The notes under the pieces: generated by a model
What the model saw: only the letters and a program-made list of their open reading frames with translations
What the model was told of the DNA's origin: nothing
Database searches by the model: none
Program-made: the position numbers and the translations under genes
Assembly: GCA_964465295.1 (NCBI GenBank)
Contig: CAYXKC010000015.1
Location: 1-27,977, forward strand
From: Methanolacinia sp964465295
Lineage (GTDB): Archaea; Halobacteriota; Methanomicrobia; Methanomicrobiales; Methanomicrobiaceae
Length of the DNA stretch: 27,977 nucleotides
Direction: 5' to 3'
Shown here: positions 1-6,327 of the stretch, in pieces
How the letters are laid out: every line of letters begins with the position of its first letter
Numbering within the stretch: the first letter of the stretch is position 1

Positions 1-7
1 CGTCGTT

Positions 8-976
8 TTACGGAGGAGGATTTCCTTCAGGGATAGACACAGATGATCGAGTTATCAGAGGAATGCTCATGGCATTTCCCTCCACGTAATTCACCCGTTC
101 TGAAAGCCTGTATTCGGCTGCATTCTTCTCTGCCATCCTGATCATCTCCGGGCTGATCTCGACACCGGTAAGTTTCGTATTCTCTGTTTTCTTCAGCCAT
201 TCGAGCCCGACATAACCCGGGCCGGGGCCGATCTCAAGTGCCTCTCCTGAAGCAATGCCGCCCGCGATATAATCTTCAGCCGGGAGATGGCCTGCATCCC
301 GCAGATTTCTCTGCATCAGATCGTATATCTCAACTGTAAATTCATCCTGGATACCCTCATCGGTCTCCGGAACTCTCTCTTTAAACATTTTAACATCATT
401 CCTGCCGGAATGCTGGCCGGCACCAGGAGGATAGCGTTCGTCTGCAGTCTCTTCAAGACGAAGCAGCAGCCCATCCCTTCTTTTTAAGAGAGGGACGGAA
501 TAATCATCCCTGCTCCTCTTCATCTGAGTGACCGCCTCCCCGAATGTCCGGTCGTCGGAAACGCCTGTGAACCTCGTACAGAGGACCGCAAATTCCTCCC
601 GTTCCCTCTCCGTCAGTCTTGAGAGGCATGATTCGATATAACCAAAAAGCCTCTCTTCAATCATGAGAATCCATTCACCGGCTTTTTCCGTTGTAACTAC
701 CCTGAGCTTCCGCCTGTCTTCCGGATCGGGTTCGCGACGGACATAGCCTTCACGTTCGAGATAGTCAATATGATCTGTAGCCGTACTCCGGCTCACTCCA
801 AGCATCTCGGCCACCTCCCCCATATACAGCGGATAGAAATACGCCGTATAGATGATCTCTATTGCCGCAGGTGAAACAGGACTCTTCTTACCCCTGTCAA
901 CCTCCCAAAGCAGGTTCATTGCGTACTGGATAAAACCGAGAGCCAGTCTAAGCCTTATTACCGGGGATTCGGACAT
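8..976 (-). CDS. MarR-like winged-helix regulator fused to a truncated SAM methyltransferase domain
   Basis: Residues 1 to about 150 form a MarR-type winged helix: an HTH stretch (EVAEMLGVSRSTATDHIDYL), then the wing with basic RREPDPEDRRKL. After a linker, residues 240-310 are the start of a class I SAM-dependent methyltransferase: motif I LEIGPGPGYVGLEW, acidic motif II GVEISPEM, then the V-EGNAMSIPL strand. The protein stops about 15 residues later, so the second half of a normal fold of about 200 residues is missing. In a neighbouring frame positions 59-45 read SDNSI, like the usual post-motif segment D-x-S-[FV]-D, but a stop follows soon, which suggests a frameshift or deletion. By family, MarR proteins repress their own and efflux genes; a fused methyltransferase suggests effector sensing or modification, but the substrate is unknown. 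It is transcribed away from the HEPN/MNT pair's stop end, with paired palindromes in front. Confidence 0.8.
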   Translation of the reverse strand: MSESPVIRLRLALGFIQYAMNLLWEVDRGKKSPVSPAAIEIIYTAYFYPLYMGEVAEMLGVSRSTATDHIDYLEREGYVRREPDPEDRRKLRVVTTEKAGEWILMIEERLFGYIESCLSRLTEREREEFAVLCTRFTGVSDDRTFGEAVTQMKRSRDDYSVPLLKRRDGLLLRLEETADERYPPGAGQHSGRNDVKMFKERVPETDEGIQDEFTVEIYDLMQRNLRDAGHLPAEDYIAGGIASGEALEIGPGPGYVGLEWLKKTENTKLTGVEISPEMIRMAEKNAAEYRLSERVNYVEGNAMSIPLITRSSVSIPEGNPPP

Positions 977-979
977 ATA

Positions 980-1026
980 ATACGGTTATCCGTAATATAA
1001 TAAATATGTTCCGGATATCCGTAATA
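980..1026 (-). promoter_or_regulatory. Promoter of the MarR fusion with two flanking operator-like palindromes
   Basis: An A/T-rich TATA-like stretch lies near 997-1009 on the minus strand, about 25-30 bases before the ATG at 976, and no ribosome binding site is visible, so a leaderless transcript is likely. A perfect inverted repeat TACGG-TTAT-CCGTA (981-994) sits between TATA and ATG. A second palindrome CGGATATCCG (1012-1021) sits just upstream of TATA. Both share the direct repeat ATCCGTAATA (988-997 and 1017-1026), 29 bases apart. This layout fits autorepression by the MarR domain; that is inference. Confidence 0.55.
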
Positions 1027-1036
1027 GTTCAAAAAA

Positions 1037-1513
1037 TTAATTTACAAGTTCCTGAAATTTCTGCCTGAATCTTTCTATCTCCCTCCCTTTCATCCGTTCT
1101 GTAAAATCCATAATATAGGCATTGAAATCATCAGCGGCCTCCATAAGTTCGTCGATATCCTGGCTGCTGAGGGTGAAATCGATATAGTACTGCTTATCGA
1201 TCCTCTCGGTCTTGGCACGAATTATCGCACCGTTATCAAGACCGTATAGATCCTCAAGGAGATATATAGCTGCAGAATGGTTCTCGCACTTGATCCCGGT
1301 CCGGAACATGAGGGCGAGGACCATATAGAACATCGAATAATAAATCATAGAAACAGCCTCCTCAAGCTTCCCGTTCTCGAAAAGAATCCTTGCAGATATG
1401 ATATAACTCTCGGACTTTCTCTGGTACGCCCTCTTCATATCGATGCTCGGCGGAACGGAACGGAGGTGTCCCTGACGATGAATTTTACTGTAAAAATCGC
1501 GTCTTTCCGACAT
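1037..1513 (-). CDS. HEPN-domain protein (partner of HTH-nucleotidyltransferase)
   Basis: About 158 residues, all helical in character. Residues 26-95 match the HEPN pattern (Pfam PF05168-like): R-K-SESYIISA, LFENGKLEEAVSMIYYSMFYM, then a GIKCENHSAAIYLLEDLYG segment. HEPN proteins are often RNases or substrate-binding partners of minimal nucleotidyltransferases, and the pair is typically a toxin-antitoxin module. The canonical RX4-6H nuclease motif is not at its usual place; the only RX6H is in the N-terminal tail (R-DFYSKI-H), outside the core. The gene overlaps the end of the upstream nucleotidyltransferase gene, so the two are co-translated. The start is unsure: ATG at 1513 is chosen; an in-frame TTG at 1522 would add three residues. 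Neither has a well-spaced Shine-Dalgarno sequence. Confidence 0.8.
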   Translation of the reverse strand: MSERRDFYSKIHRQGHLRSVPPSIDMKRAYQRKSESYIISARILFENGKLEEAVSMIYYSMFYMVLALMFRTGIKCENHSAAIYLLEDLYGLDNGAIIRAKTERIDKQYYIDFTLSSQDIDELMEAADDFNAYIMDFTERMKGREIERFRQKFQELVN

Positions 1514-2039
1514 AATCCTCAAAACCTTTGATTATTACATGGTTTTTCTCAATCTCCCTTACAAGATCCAAACTGCGATCGAAATCACCAATCTTAACGC
1601 TTGCACGGGAATGCAGCTTCTCAATATCGCTCCTGATGTTGCGATCCTTTGTCTCTATGAATATGTCGATATCGCTTTTATATGTCGGAGCCCATCTCGC
1701 ATAACTACCGAAAAGTATCGCAAGACGGATCTCTTCATTTCGGATTATCGCACTGAAAAGCGACCTTAACCGGGGGTATAATTCAATGGTTCGCATGGAT
1801 CTGTAAACCTCGGCAGAAATAATGAACGATCTCGCCTCAAGCGTACCTTCCAAAAAATATACCTTATTCCTTCCTTCTTCCCTAAAGTCAACCACATTAA
1901 TTTCGTCGAGATTTTTCAGTTTCCGGATAATCGTTGTGTGGGGAACATTGAGATCCTTCGCTATCCGCCGGGGATGGCTATCCGATTCCATGAGATGGAG
2001 GATGATATCATACTCGATATTTTGTTCCACATGGAACAT
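1485..2039 (-). CDS. Winged-helix + minimal nucleotidyltransferase (MNT) protein
   Basis: 184 residues. Residues 5-70 form an N-terminal winged HTH (SHPRRIAKDLNVPHTTIIRKL, then an FREEGRNKVYFL wing). Residues 100-165 are a polymerase-beta-type nucleotidyltransferase with LAILFGSYARWAPTYKSDID: the GS motif and the two metal-binding Asp of D-I-D are intact, and a third acidic residue is likely in KIGDFDRSLD. The usual G after GSYAR is W here. In MntA/HepT (type VII) toxin-antitoxin systems the MNT protein AMPylates and silences the HEPN partner; here a DNA-binding domain is fused on, so it may also repress the operon. The stop overlaps the start of the HEPN gene. The first six residues, MFHVEQ, are encoded by a 16-base palindrome. 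Confidence 0.82.
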   Translation of the reverse strand: MFHVEQNIEYDIILHLMESDSHPRRIAKDLNVPHTTIIRKLKNLDEINVVDFREEGRNKVYFLEGTLEARSFIISAEVYRSMRTIELYPRLRSLFSAIIRNEEIRLAILFGSYARWAPTYKSDIDIFIETKDRNIRSDIEKLHSRASVKIGDFDRSLDLVREIEKNHVIIKGFEDYVGKTRFLQ

Positions 2040-2067
2040 TTATGCACCATAAATATATCTAATTATC
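2023..2067 (-). promoter_or_regulatory. Promoter and start-codon palindrome of the MNT/HEPN pair
   Basis: TGTTCCACATGGAACA at 2023-2038 is a perfect palindrome that begins inside the ATG (2037-2039) and covers the first codons. TATA-like A/T stretches lie at 2047-2060 and 2061-2067 on the minus strand, so transcription should begin at or very near the palindrome. No Shine-Dalgarno sequence precedes the ATG. The position suits an operator bound by the gene's own winged helix. The sequence also resembles bacterial parS (TGTTTCACGTGAAACA), from which it differs at three positions. Confidence 0.5.
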
Positions 2068-2244
2068 GGGAAGAATGAGACATCTTAAAAAAAGGACGAA
2101 ACCAGAAATAATCCGGAACCGGGTTTTTTCTGCAGACAGATTCTGCATGTTATGTAACGGGCGCATACCGCCCTGCAATTAAGCATTCAAATACCTTATC
2201 CCTAAAACAAATTTCCTGGAATGCCCTACACACCTCAACTTTTT

Positions 2245-2278
2245 TTGTTATAAACAAGAACATATTGTTTTTATACCC
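2245..2278 (+). promoter_or_regulatory. cobT promoter with two adjacent palindromes
   Basis: TTGTT-ATA-AACAA (2245-2257) and AACA-TAT-TGTT (2259-2269) stand side by side, followed by the TATA-like TTTTTATA (2268-2275). The TATA box is about 27 bases before the ATG at 2299, and no ribosome binding site is seen, so the mRNA is probably leaderless. The rest of the 259-base gap (2040-2298) shows no gene. Confidence 0.45.
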
Positions 2279-2298
2279 CTTTTCCCAAACCTGATCCC

Positions 2299-3312
2299 AT
2301 GCCTTTCCTTTCATATGAACCTGATATTCATTTTGAAAAACCTATGGCTGCAATGGTCATAGCAAACACGGTGCTTTCAACAATCCCCGGCGTTTCCGCA
2401 GCAGGATTCAGTCCTGAGGCAACCCTCATGACCCCTGGACTTGATGCAGGCCTTATACTTAACGGAATGCCCAAAGACATTGCTATTCCGCTCAGCCCGA
2501 CAGGATGCGCGACACCTGCGACAGTTACAAGGGCGATGTTTGAACTCTGCAATATAAACCCCCTGATAATAAATGCAGGACTTGCACAGCCTCCAGCCGT
2601 CCCGTGCATTGATGTCTACGGAAGCCCCGGAGGCGATCCAAGAGACGGGCCTGCAGTACCTGATGCGCACGCACTATATGAAAGAGGAGTAACCATAGGA
2701 AGACAGCTCTCCGGTTACAGCGACCTCCTGGTGCTTGGCGAAAGCGTCCCGGGGGGGACGACAACGGCACTATGCGTCCTGCGTTCTCTTGGATACAAGG
2801 TAGGTGTATCAAGCAGCTACAGCAGCAACCCGTCATCCCTCAAGGAAGAGATCTGTGAAGGGGCTGCCAGGATAATCACGGCTGACGGAATAAAAGATCC
2901 GCTGGATATTGCAAAGTACTGCGGAGACCCCATGATGCCTGTTGTTGCCGGAATTGCAAAAGGCTACGGGAAAAACCTGGTCCTCTCGGGAGGCACCCAG
3001 ATGCTTGCAGTGGAGGCGCTGATTAAAGCACTTGGAAACGACATGCCGCCCTTTGTAACGACAGAATATGTAAGGGCGGATAAATCTGCAGATATCGCGA
3101 AAGCCGCGGAGCTTGTCGGGGCCACCGTATGGTACGTAGACCCCGATTTCGGCAATATTGGAAATGAAGCTCTTGCAAGATATACACACGGGGAAGTGAA
3201 AGAGGGAGCAGTTATATCAGGCTCCCTATGGCTTGCATATATGATGGGCCATTCGAAGGAAGATATCTGGAAAGCTATAACATCCTTCTTCGATAAAGGC
3301 GGATGCAGGTAG
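2299..3312 (+). CDS. cobT: Archaeal CobT-type nicotinate-nucleotide-dependent phosphoribosyltransferase
   Basis: 337 residues, the usual length for the archaeal CobT-like family (formerly UPF0284, TIGR00303). It is expected to activate the lower-ligand base of cobamides by forming its alpha-ribotide from nicotinate mononucleotide, in the nucleotide-loop assembly of B12-type cofactors; methanogens need these for methyl transfer. Recognisable segments are the N-terminal GVSAAGFSPEATLMTPGLD, a Gly-rich LVLGESVPGGTTTALCVL (about 148-165), LVLSGGTQMLAVEALI (about 226-241), and the C-terminal GALARYTHGE-like segment reading NEALARYTHGEVKEG. The protein is soluble. ATG 2299 is chosen because the TATA box fits a leaderless start there. 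It stands alone, with a T-run after the stop. The exact base it accepts cannot be told from sequence. Confidence 0.85.
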   Translation: MPFLSYEPDIHFEKPMAAMVIANTVLSTIPGVSAAGFSPEATLMTPGLDAGLILNGMPKDIAIPLSPTGCATPATVTRAMFELCNINPLIINAGLAQPPAVPCIDVYGSPGGDPRDGPAVPDAHALYERGVTIGRQLSGYSDLLVLGESVPGGTTTALCVLRSLGYKVGVSSSYSSNPSSLKEEICEGAARIITADGIKDPLDIAKYCGDPMMPVVAGIAKGYGKNLVLSGGTQMLAVEALIKALGNDMPPFVTTEYVRADKSADIAKAAELVGATVWYVDPDFGNIGNEALARYTHGEVKEGAVISGSLWLAYMMGHSKEDIWKAITSFFDKGGCR

Positions 3313-3319
3313 AATTAAC

Positions 3320-3328
3320 ACCCTTTTT
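3320..3328 (+). terminator. T-run terminator after cobT
   Basis: A run of six T (3323-3328) follows the cobT stop by ten bases with no stable hairpin, the usual archaeal U-tract terminator. Confidence 0.45.
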
Positions 3329-3375
3329 TCTCTTCACGGCAAACGGTGATATCCCGTAATTTCATGCCCCCTGTG

Positions 3376-3390
3376 AAAGTAATATACACT
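3376..3390 (+). promoter_or_regulatory. guaAA promoter (TATA box)
   Basis: AATATACAC at 3381-3389, with a purine-rich GAAAG before it that could be a BRE, lies about 27 bases before ATG 3412. No Shine-Dalgarno sequence precedes the start, so leaderless translation is likely. Confidence 0.45.
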
Positions 3391-3411
3391 AAAAACCACA
3401 ATTATTAACAA

Positions 3412-3972
3412 ATGCTTCCAATCTGCCTCGTTAACAACTTCGGCCAGTTCAATCACCTGATCAAAAGGATACTCAGGGATCTTGATATAGACGCAGAAAT
3501 GATAAAAAACGACACTAACCCGGAAGATCTTGAGGATTCTTACAGGGGCATCATTCTCGGTGGAGGGCCAGATATAGACCGGGCAAATCATGCGCCCGAT
3601 TACCTTGACCTTGGTGTTCCTGTCCTTGGCATCTGCCTTGGACTCCATATTATTGCGACAAAATACGGGGGGACTGTAACAAAGGGAGATATGGGGGGAT
3701 TCGGAGGCGTTGAAGTTGAGATCCTGGATCACACAGGGATACTTGAAGGTTATCCCGGCAGGATATCTGTCTGGGCCTCTCATGCAGATGAAGTAAAGAG
3801 CATCCCCAGGGGATTCACGCTTCTTGCGAGATCAAATATATGCGGCAATGAGGCGATCGGAAACTTTGAAGAGAACATATATGGCCTGCAGTGGCACCCC
3901 GAGGTCAGCCATACCGTAGACGGGAGCAGGGTTTTTAAGAACTTCGACAGGATTACAAAGGACAATATCTGA
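3412..3972 (+). CDS. guaAA: GMP synthase, glutamine amidotransferase subunit A
   Basis: 186 residues, the length of the stand-alone archaeal glutaminase subunit; bacteria carry this as the N-terminal domain of GuaA. It hydrolyses glutamine and passes ammonia to the separate ATP-pyrophosphatase subunit (GuaAB), which is not in this window, to turn XMP into GMP. Class I amidotransferase features are all present: oxyanion strand GIILGGGPD (about 46-54), nucleophile Cys in LGICLGLHI (about 79), and the catalytic His/Glu pair in LQWHPEVSHT (about 163-165). Only seven T separate its stop from the next gene, so those two may be read together or the T-run may cut transcription. Confidence 0.93.
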   Translation: MLPICLVNNFGQFNHLIKRILRDLDIDAEMIKNDTNPEDLEDSYRGIILGGGPDIDRANHAPDYLDLGVPVLGICLGLHIIATKYGGTVTKGDMGGFGGVEVEILDHTGILEGYPGRISVWASHADEVKSIPRGFTLLARSNICGNEAIGNFEENIYGLQWHPEVSHTVDGSRVFKNFDRITKDNI

Positions 3973-3979
3973 TTTTTTT

Positions 3980-4522
3980 ATGATTGATTCCAAAGAACTA
4001 AAAGAAAAGATAAAAAAAACAGGATTTTCCTGCATTATGTGCGGCCGGTGCTGCAGCCGGTTATCAGACAACTCAAACCTTGTCCTGGTCAGCGCCCCGG
4101 AGGTTCGAAGGATTATCGAAGGTACCGGACTTTCCTGGGACGAGATTGCAGAACCTTACCCGGAGATTATCGAAGGCCCGGGCGGGGAGATATTCACCTT
4201 TGCATGGTGCCTGAAGAGAGACAAGGATAAATGCCGGTTTCTTAACGACGACTCAAAATGTACCATATACGAATTCAGGCCCTTAATCTGCAGGACCTAT
4301 CCTTTCATGCTTGATGATTCCGGACTGCTGGTATTCGAATGCCCGGGACTTGGCACCGATACGGGATACGAAGACGCGAAAAAGATTGCCGAAGAATTAA
4401 TAGAAAGAGAATTTTTTGAGCGGGAAGAGTTTGAAAAGATAAGGAAGATATTCGATTCGGCCCGGTTATCAGGAGATAAGATGAATATAATCGACAGCGA
4501 GGGGGTAAAGACACTTGGGTGA
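3980..4522 (+). CDS. YkgJ-family cysteine-cluster protein
   Basis: 180 residues. The cysteine pattern of the YkgJ (CxxCxxCC) family, thought to bind Zn or Fe-S, is clear: CIMCGRCCSR (about 15-24), then C of AWCLKRDKDKCRF, KCTIYEFRP, LICRTYPF and a late ECPG. The middle arrangement RPLICRTYPFML is the family hallmark. The physiological role of this family is not established. It starts right after a T-run behind guaAA and has no clear ribosome binding site. Its 3' end overlaps the traB start by eight bases, which indicates translational coupling with that gene. Confidence 0.85.
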   Translation: MIDSKELKEKIKKTGFSCIMCGRCCSRLSDNSNLVLVSAPEVRRIIEGTGLSWDEIAEPYPEIIEGPGGEIFTFAWCLKRDKDKCRFLNDDSKCTIYEFRPLICRTYPFMLDDSGLLVFECPGLGTDTGYEDAKKIAEELIEREFFEREEFEKIRKIFDSARLSGDKMNIIDSEGVKTLG

Positions 4523-5723
4523 GATAAGGCTTGTCGGAACGGCACACGTATCACAGGCGAGCATCGATGAAGTCAGGCAGGCGATAGAAGAGTACCAGCC
4601 AGACGTGGTTGCAATAGAGCTTGACAATGCAAGATTCGCCGCTATAAGGAACCAGGGCGAAAAGCCTACAGTAAACGAGATACTTAAGGGAGGAAACTTT
4701 TCAGAACTTTTAGTCCAGTGGGCGCTTGCCTATGTCCAGAGAAGAATCGGAATGGACGTCGGTGTCGAACCGGGTGCCGAGATGCTTGCCGCCATCGAGG
4801 AGGCGGAAAAACGCAATATTCCTATTGCCCTGGCAGACAGGGACATCCGGCTGACACTTTCGCGCTTCTGGAGAGGCATGGGCATTGTCGGGAAGTTCAG
4901 GCTCCTCTTCGCCGTGGCAGGTGCCGTTGCAGGCGGAGGTGACGAAGAGGAGATCGATATCGAGGAGCTTACCAAAAATCAGGACTTAATCGAAGCTTCG
5001 ATAGAGGAGTTCAGGAAGTTCTCTCCAAAGGGTGCGGAAGCCCTCATAGGTGAAAGGGACGCTTACCTCACCCACTCTCTCCTAAGACTGGCAGTAAACA
5101 ATGAAAAAGTCCTTGGGATAGTAGGGGCAGGGCATGTAAAAGGAATCAGGGAATATATGTCAAAACCTGAAACTCTTCCGCCTTTCAGCTCCCTTCTGGA
5201 ACAGCCCAAAAGTTTTCCATGGAAACTGGCGTTTGGAGTATTCTTCGTCTCGTTATTCGCATTTCTATTACTCCTCATCGCCTTTTCAGGAGTGGGATTA
5301 GATGTCCTTTTGGAGGCAATTCTCTACTGGATCGCGATAAACGGATTTTTGGCGGCAGGATTCACACTGATTGCAGGCGGACACCCGCTATCCGCCTTGA
5401 CCGCATTCGGGGTGTCCTGGCTGACTTCATTAAACCCGTTCCTTGCTGCAGGATGGTTTGCAGCGATAACCGAGGCAAAGATAAGAAAGCCCCAGCCATC
5501 GGACTTCCAGGAGATACTTGATGCAGAATCGTTCGCCGAGATGAGAAAGATACCGATATTCAGGGTTGTACTTGTCGCGGCGCTTGCCAATGTAGGCAGC
5601 TCGATCGGGACTTTTGCATACTTCATCTTCATATTCCCGATACTCGGGATCGACCCGAAGGTCATCCTTGCCGACGGATTCTCGAACCTCATATCGGCCA
5701 TTACAGGGATTCTGCCGTTCTGA
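4515..5723 (+). CDS. traB: TraB-family membrane protein (archaeal pheromone-shutdown-like)
   Basis: 402 residues, typical of archaeal TraB (TIGR00261-like). The N-terminal 230 residues are the TraB/GumN-like domain with a GxxH motif at each end: GTAHVS (about 8-13) and GAGHVKGI (about 208-215), plus conserved IELDNARF. The C-terminal half is membrane-embedded, with about five hydrophobic segments (LAFGVFFVSLFAFLLLLIAF; the stretch around 265-300; LNPFLAAGWFAAITEA; VVLVAALANVGSSIGTFAYF; the IFIFPILG end). The N-terminal domain resembles EreA/ChaN metal-dependent hydrolases, but no substrate is known in archaea. The start is a TTG at 4515 that overlaps the previous gene, with a GAGGGGG ribosome binding site about 10 bases before it; no better start gives the GTAHV motif at the right distance. 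Confidence 0.85.
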   Translation: MGEIRLVGTAHVSQASIDEVRQAIEEYQPDVVAIELDNARFAAIRNQGEKPTVNEILKGGNFSELLVQWALAYVQRRIGMDVGVEPGAEMLAAIEEAEKRNIPIALADRDIRLTLSRFWRGMGIVGKFRLLFAVAGAVAGGGDEEEIDIEELTKNQDLIEASIEEFRKFSPKGAEALIGERDAYLTHSLLRLAVNNEKVLGIVGAGHVKGIREYMSKPETLPPFSSLLEQPKSFPWKLAFGVFFVSLFAFLLLLIAFSGVGLDVLLEAILYWIAINGFLAAGFTLIAGGHPLSALTAFGVSWLTSLNPFLAAGWFAAITEAKIRKPQPSDFQEILDAESFAEMRKIPIFRVVLVAALANVGSSIGTFAYFIFIFPILGIDPKVILADGFSNLISAITGILPF

Positions 5724-5739
5724 GAACTTCAAAAACAAA

Positions 5740-5769
5740 CATTTTTTTCCTGCAGTGCCATATTATGGC
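5740..5769 (+). promoter_or_regulatory. traB T-run terminator and palindrome before the nitroreductase
   Basis: Seven T at 5742-5748 follow the traB stop and probably end that transcript. The inverted repeat GCCAT-ATT-ATGGC (5757-5769) then lies two bases before the nitroreductase ATG (5772). It could be an operator or a 5' mRNA hairpin that affects initiation. Confidence 0.4.
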
Positions 5770-5771
5770 GC

Positions 5772-6278
5772 ATGAATCTTGGACTGACCATTCTAAAAGG
5801 AAGACGAAGCGTCAGGAAGTATAAGGACGAAGAGATCCCGGAAGAGATCATTAATGCGGCACTCGAGGCGGCTCATCTTGCCCCCACCGCAAGAAATGTC
5901 CAGCCCTGGCTTTTTGGAGTGATTAAAGATAAGAAAACGTTGAAAAAACTCGGAGAACTCGCACCCAACGGCGCTTTCATCAATGACGCAAACATCTGTT
6001 TTGCAATCTTCGGGGAGAAGGATCACACCTACTACCTCGAAGACTGCTGCGCCGCAACAATGCAGATAATACTTGCGTTGTGGTCGTTCGGAGTTGGGAC
6101 ATGCTGGGTTGCCGGGGACAAGAAAGACTATGCGGAGGAGATCAGGAATATGATGAACGTCCCGGAGAAATATTCGCTCGTATCACTGATCCCGGCAGGA
6201 TATCCTGCGGAGATGACAATCCCGTCGAAGAAGGATCTAAAGGATCTCGTCTTCAGTGAGACCTATTCTGAAAAATAA
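5772..6278 (+). CDS. Nitroreductase-family FMN protein
   Basis: 168 residues, the short form of the nitroreductase fold. The FMN phosphate-binding N-terminus RRSVRKYKDEEIPEEI (11-26) and the APTARNVQPW segment (about 37-46) are typical; the C-terminal half has the second FMN contact region VSLIPAGYPAE (about 138-148). Members are flavin enzymes that use NAD(P)H, or reduced F420 or ferredoxin in some archaea, to reduce quinones, nitro groups or other acceptors; the substrate cannot be predicted here. DCCAATMQIIL, with paired cysteines, is in the dimer helix. The protein is cytoplasmic and likely a homodimer. It is a single-gene unit bounded by T-runs at 5742-5748 and 6297-6304. Confidence 0.88.
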   Translation: MNLGLTILKGRRSVRKYKDEEIPEEIINAALEAAHLAPTARNVQPWLFGVIKDKKTLKKLGELAPNGAFINDANICFAIFGEKDHTYYLEDCCAATMQIILALWSFGVGTCWVAGDKKDYAEEIRNMMNVPEKYSLVSLIPAGYPAEMTIPSKKDLKDLVFSETYSEK

Positions 6279-6296
6279 AACCGCTCTTTTGCAAAC

Positions 6297-6304
6297 TTTT
6301 TTTT
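6297..6304 (+). terminator. T-run terminator after the nitroreductase
   Basis: Eight consecutive T, 18 bases after the stop, without a hairpin. An inverted repeat AACAG-GAATAAT-CTGTT (6311-6327) follows and abuts the next ATG. Confidence 0.45.
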
Positions 6305-6327
6305 CGATGGAACAGGAATAATCTGTT

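Noticed and set aside
1492..1513. RX6H in the N-terminal tail of the HEPN protein as its active site
   Set aside because: The nuclease motif of HEPN domains lies late in the four-helix core; this one is in the tail before the first core helix.
2023..2038. A true chromosomal partition site (parS)
   Set aside because: No parA or parB is nearby, three bases differ, and the site sits on a gene start where an operator is simpler; kept only as a resemblance.
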